Part shown: piece by piece, positions 62,266 to 64,000 of the stretch
Layout: every line of letters begins with the position of its first letter
Position numbering within the stretch: the stretch's first letter is position 1
Origin: JAEUIG01 sp046349775
GTDB taxonomy: Bacteria > Planctomycetota > Planctomycetia > Planctomycetales > Planctomycetaceae
Assembly: GCA_046349775.1 (NCBI GenBank)
Contig: JAXMBS010000023.1
Span: 10,016 to 74,015 of the forward strand
Direction of reading: 5' to 3'
DNA length: 64,000 bases
Program-made: the position numbers and the translations under genes
Notes under the pieces: model-generated
What the model saw: the letters and a program-made list of their open reading frames with translations, nothing else
Told to the model about the DNA's origin: nothing
The model's database searches: none

Positions 62266-64000
62266 ATGTCGTGCCTGCCTGTGTGCTGTCTGCGAGCGAC
62301 GACCTGCCTCGCCGCGTTAATCGCGATCGCCGTTGGCGCGAGTCCCGCGGGGGCACAGGACCTCCTGGAGATCGTGAAGCGGTCGACGGTCCTGATCGAC
62401 CGCGGCGCGCACGGCAGCGGCAGCGGGTTCTGCGTGAGCGCAAAGGGGATGTTCGTCACCAATGCGCACGTGGTGAAGGGGACGCGCGTTGGGGGGCAGG
62501 TGGGGGTCGTGATCGGGGCGGCGACGGCCGATCAGCAGGTTCTCGAAGCCCGTGTGGTGATGATTGACGAAGAACACGATCTGGCTCTGCTCAGTTCGGA
62601 GCCGGTGCCAGGGGTGGCGGAGCTGACGCTGGGGGGCGTGGAAGAGCTGCGGGAGACACAGGAACTGACCGTCTTGGGTTATCCGTTCGGGCGGCTGCTG
62701 TCTTATGGAGCAGAATATCCGGCGATCAGCGTCAACGTGACGCGGGTCAGCGCGCTGCGGAAAGAAAAAGGCGCGCTGAGCGTCGTACAGATCGACGGCT
62801 CGGTCAATCCGGGCAATTCCGGTGGGCCGGTTGTGAATCAGAACGGGCAGGTCGTGGCCGTGATCTCCGCCGGAATTCCGGGCTCGGGGGTCAGCTTTGC
62901 GATCCCGGCGACGGTCGTGGAGAAGTTTCTCATGCGCCCGGCGCTCGTGATGAATCTGCAGGAATGCCGGTACGCGGAAAGGCAGAATCCGATCGATTTC
63001 GGGTTCGAATCCATCTGCCTGAATAGCGCAGCGCAACCGAACGCATTCGAGCTGACGATCGACGCCGGCGAAGGGCCGGGGAAACCGATCAAGCTGACCC
63101 TGGCCGATATGAAGCGGAAAAAGAAGATCAAGCTGCTGTCGAGGTCCGAAACTCAGGCGGAAACGCTGCTGTTGATCGTCCGCCGCGGGGCGGACTTCGC
63201 GTATGTGAAGACGACGAACCATGACGTCAAGGTCGGCGCGAAGGCATTTTCACTGCTGGATCTGCGCAAGCTCGAACGACGGACGGTGGGGACGGTTGTC
63301 ACGATGGCGTCGGGGGACAAATACGCAGGGACAGTTTCGGGCTGGACCGATGCCGAGCGGGCGGGGGCGACGATCCCGTTGGACGACGCGGACCGGATCG
63401 ACGTGTATTCGCTCGATCCGCTGCTCAGAGAGGTGAAGTGCACGTTGATTGCGCGGAAAGCGGGGAAGGAAGTCGGAAAGGTGCAGGAGACCGTGGAGTT
63501 CTTAGGCGCGCCGCAGCAGTTGAAACGCTCGGTGGTGGAGAAGTTCCTCAAGGAACTGGGGCCGGAGACCGCTGAGCAGCAGGCTTTGCGCGCTCGATTG
63601 CGAGAAGTGCGCGATACACCTGAAAAGATTGCCACTTGGGAAGCGCGCCGCAAGCAGAGCCCGAAAAACTGGAGCGTGCTCGAGGCCAGTTCACTGGTCG
63701 CCACGGACACCGCCAGCCCGTCGCAGTTCAAATTTGAACGTCAGGCCGACGGGTCGTATTTCGTGACCGGCCCGCAGCAGGCGTCGATCTACGTGTTTCG
63801 TTGTGCCCTGCCTTTTCCAGCGGCGAAGCTTACCGCCATCCGACTGGAAGCCATTCCAGATCAGAGACTCCCTTCCAACGGGTCCGGCAGAGGTCCGAAC
63901 GGCAATTTCGTGGTCAGCCGCCTGGACCTGTCGGCAGTCAAAAAAAAGGAGTCTCGGGGCCCGTTTCGTGGAATTCGCGCCACCGCGGACTTCTTCCAGG
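62266..64000 (+). CDS. Secreted trypsin-like serine protease with planctomycete C-terminal domain (partial)
   Basis: The frame starts at ATG 62266 and runs off the right edge (578 codons). A signal peptide (CLAALIAIAVGASPAGA) precedes a trypsin-like/HtrA-type domain with the catalytic triad: His in NAHVV, Asp in EEHDLALL and Ser in SVNPGNSGGPVV. A helical/beta middle part follows (LTLADMKRKKKIKLLSRSE, ATWEARRKQSPKNWSVLEASSL). The last visible stretch, LTAIRLEAIPDQRLPSNG with RGPNGNFVVSRLDL, is the domain found at the end of many large secreted planctomycete proteins. No PDZ domain is seen. Confidence 0.88.
   Translation, partial: MSCLPVCCLRATTCLAALIAIAVGASPAGAQDLLEIVKRSTVLIDRGAHGSGSGFCVSAKGMFVTNAHVVKGTRVGGQVGVVIGAATADQQVLEARVVMIDEEHDLALLSSEPVPGVAELTLGGVEELRETQELTVLGYPFGRLLSYGAEYPAISVNVTRVSALRKEKGALSVVQIDGSVNPGNSGGPVVNQNGQVVAVISAGIPGSGVSFAIPATVVEKFLMRPALVMNLQECRYAERQNPIDFGFESICLNSAAQPNAFELTIDAGEGPGKPIKLTLADMKRKKKIKLLSRSETQAETLLLIVRRGADFAYVKTTNHDVKVGAKAFSLLDLRKLERRTVGTVVTMASGDKYAGTVSGWTDAERAGATIPLDDADRIDVYSLDPLLREVKCTLIARKAGKEVGKVQETVEFLGAPQQLKRSVVEKFLKELGPETAEQQALRARLREVRDTPEKIATWEARRKQSPKNWSVLEASSLVATDTASPSQFKFERQADGSYFVTGPQQASIYVFRCALPFPAAKLTAIRLEAIPDQRLPSNGSGRGPNGNFVVSRLDLSAVKKKESRGPFRGIRATADFFQ

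Noticed and set aside
62317..63731. - strand frames at 62317-63222 and 63153-63731
   Set aside because: They lie opposite a continuous + strand protease frame with an intact catalytic triad.
1..64000. tRNA genes, rRNA genes, CRISPR arrays, insertion sequences with transposase, prophage genes
   Set aside because: None was recognised by eye. A tRNA or Rfam scan would be needed to exclude small RNAs completely.

Overview
The window is GC-rich, gene-dense bacterial DNA that most likely comes from a member of the Planctomycetes. This is inferred from a planctomycete-style squalene-cyclase-repeat protein, Tat-exported Gfo/Idh/MocA-like proteins, a secreted protease ending in a planctomycete-type C-terminal domain, and several families of short intergenic inverted repeats. 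No rRNA or other marker settles the genus. About 34 kb (1-34,071) is a nearly complete set of flagellar structural and export genes. The remaining 30 kb is mixed housekeeping and planctomycete-specific genes.

Flagellar region. (a) + strand, 1-4777: the end of a sigma-54 activator (FlrC/FleR type), fliK, flgD and flgE. (b) - strand, 13321 down to 4650: fliL-fliM-fliN-fliO-fliP-flhA-orf65-fliA-orf67 and two lipoprotein genes. (c) + strand, 13779-22988: flgF-flgG-flgA-flgH-flgI-flgJ-flgN-flgK-flgL (rod, rings, junction proteins). (d) One unrelated - strand gene (cyclase repeats). (e) + strand, 24525-34071: flgB-flgC-fliE-fliF-fliG-fliH-fliI-fliJ-motE-fliQ-fliR-flhB (MS ring, rotor, export ATPase and gate). 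Blocks (b) and (c) diverge from a 457 bp intergenic region. Flagellin, fliD, fliS, motAB, flhF/flhG and chemotaxis genes are not in the window.

34-50 kb: an FAD dehydrogenase, a shrunken Gfo/Idh/MocA-like protein, a cupin, a large lipoprotein, the SRP RNA gene (ffs) with its promoter, argS, rsfS, a ComM-type AAA+ protein, a Nudix hydrolase, a UbiD-family decarboxylase, a toxin/antitoxin-like pair with a palindrome around its -10 box, and pyrC. 50-64 kb: a CPBP protease, a 2Fe-2S ferredoxin, a badly frameshifted radical-SAM gene, a metallophosphoesterase preceded by Pho-box-like repeats, an ECF sigma/anti-sigma pair, a zinc ribbon, a histone-H1-like basic protein, a CBS protein, a sterol-desaturase-family enzyme and a secreted trypsin-like protease that runs off the right edge.

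A striking feature is that reading-frame breaks are clustered. fliK, flgE, a lipoprotein gene and flhA (0.7-9.7 kb), and the radical-SAM and phosphoesterase genes (51.1-53.6 kb), each change frame several times while keeping conserved motifs in order. Genes between about 10 and 50 kb are almost all intact. Either the assembly has local indel errors, or parts of the flagellar system are decaying.
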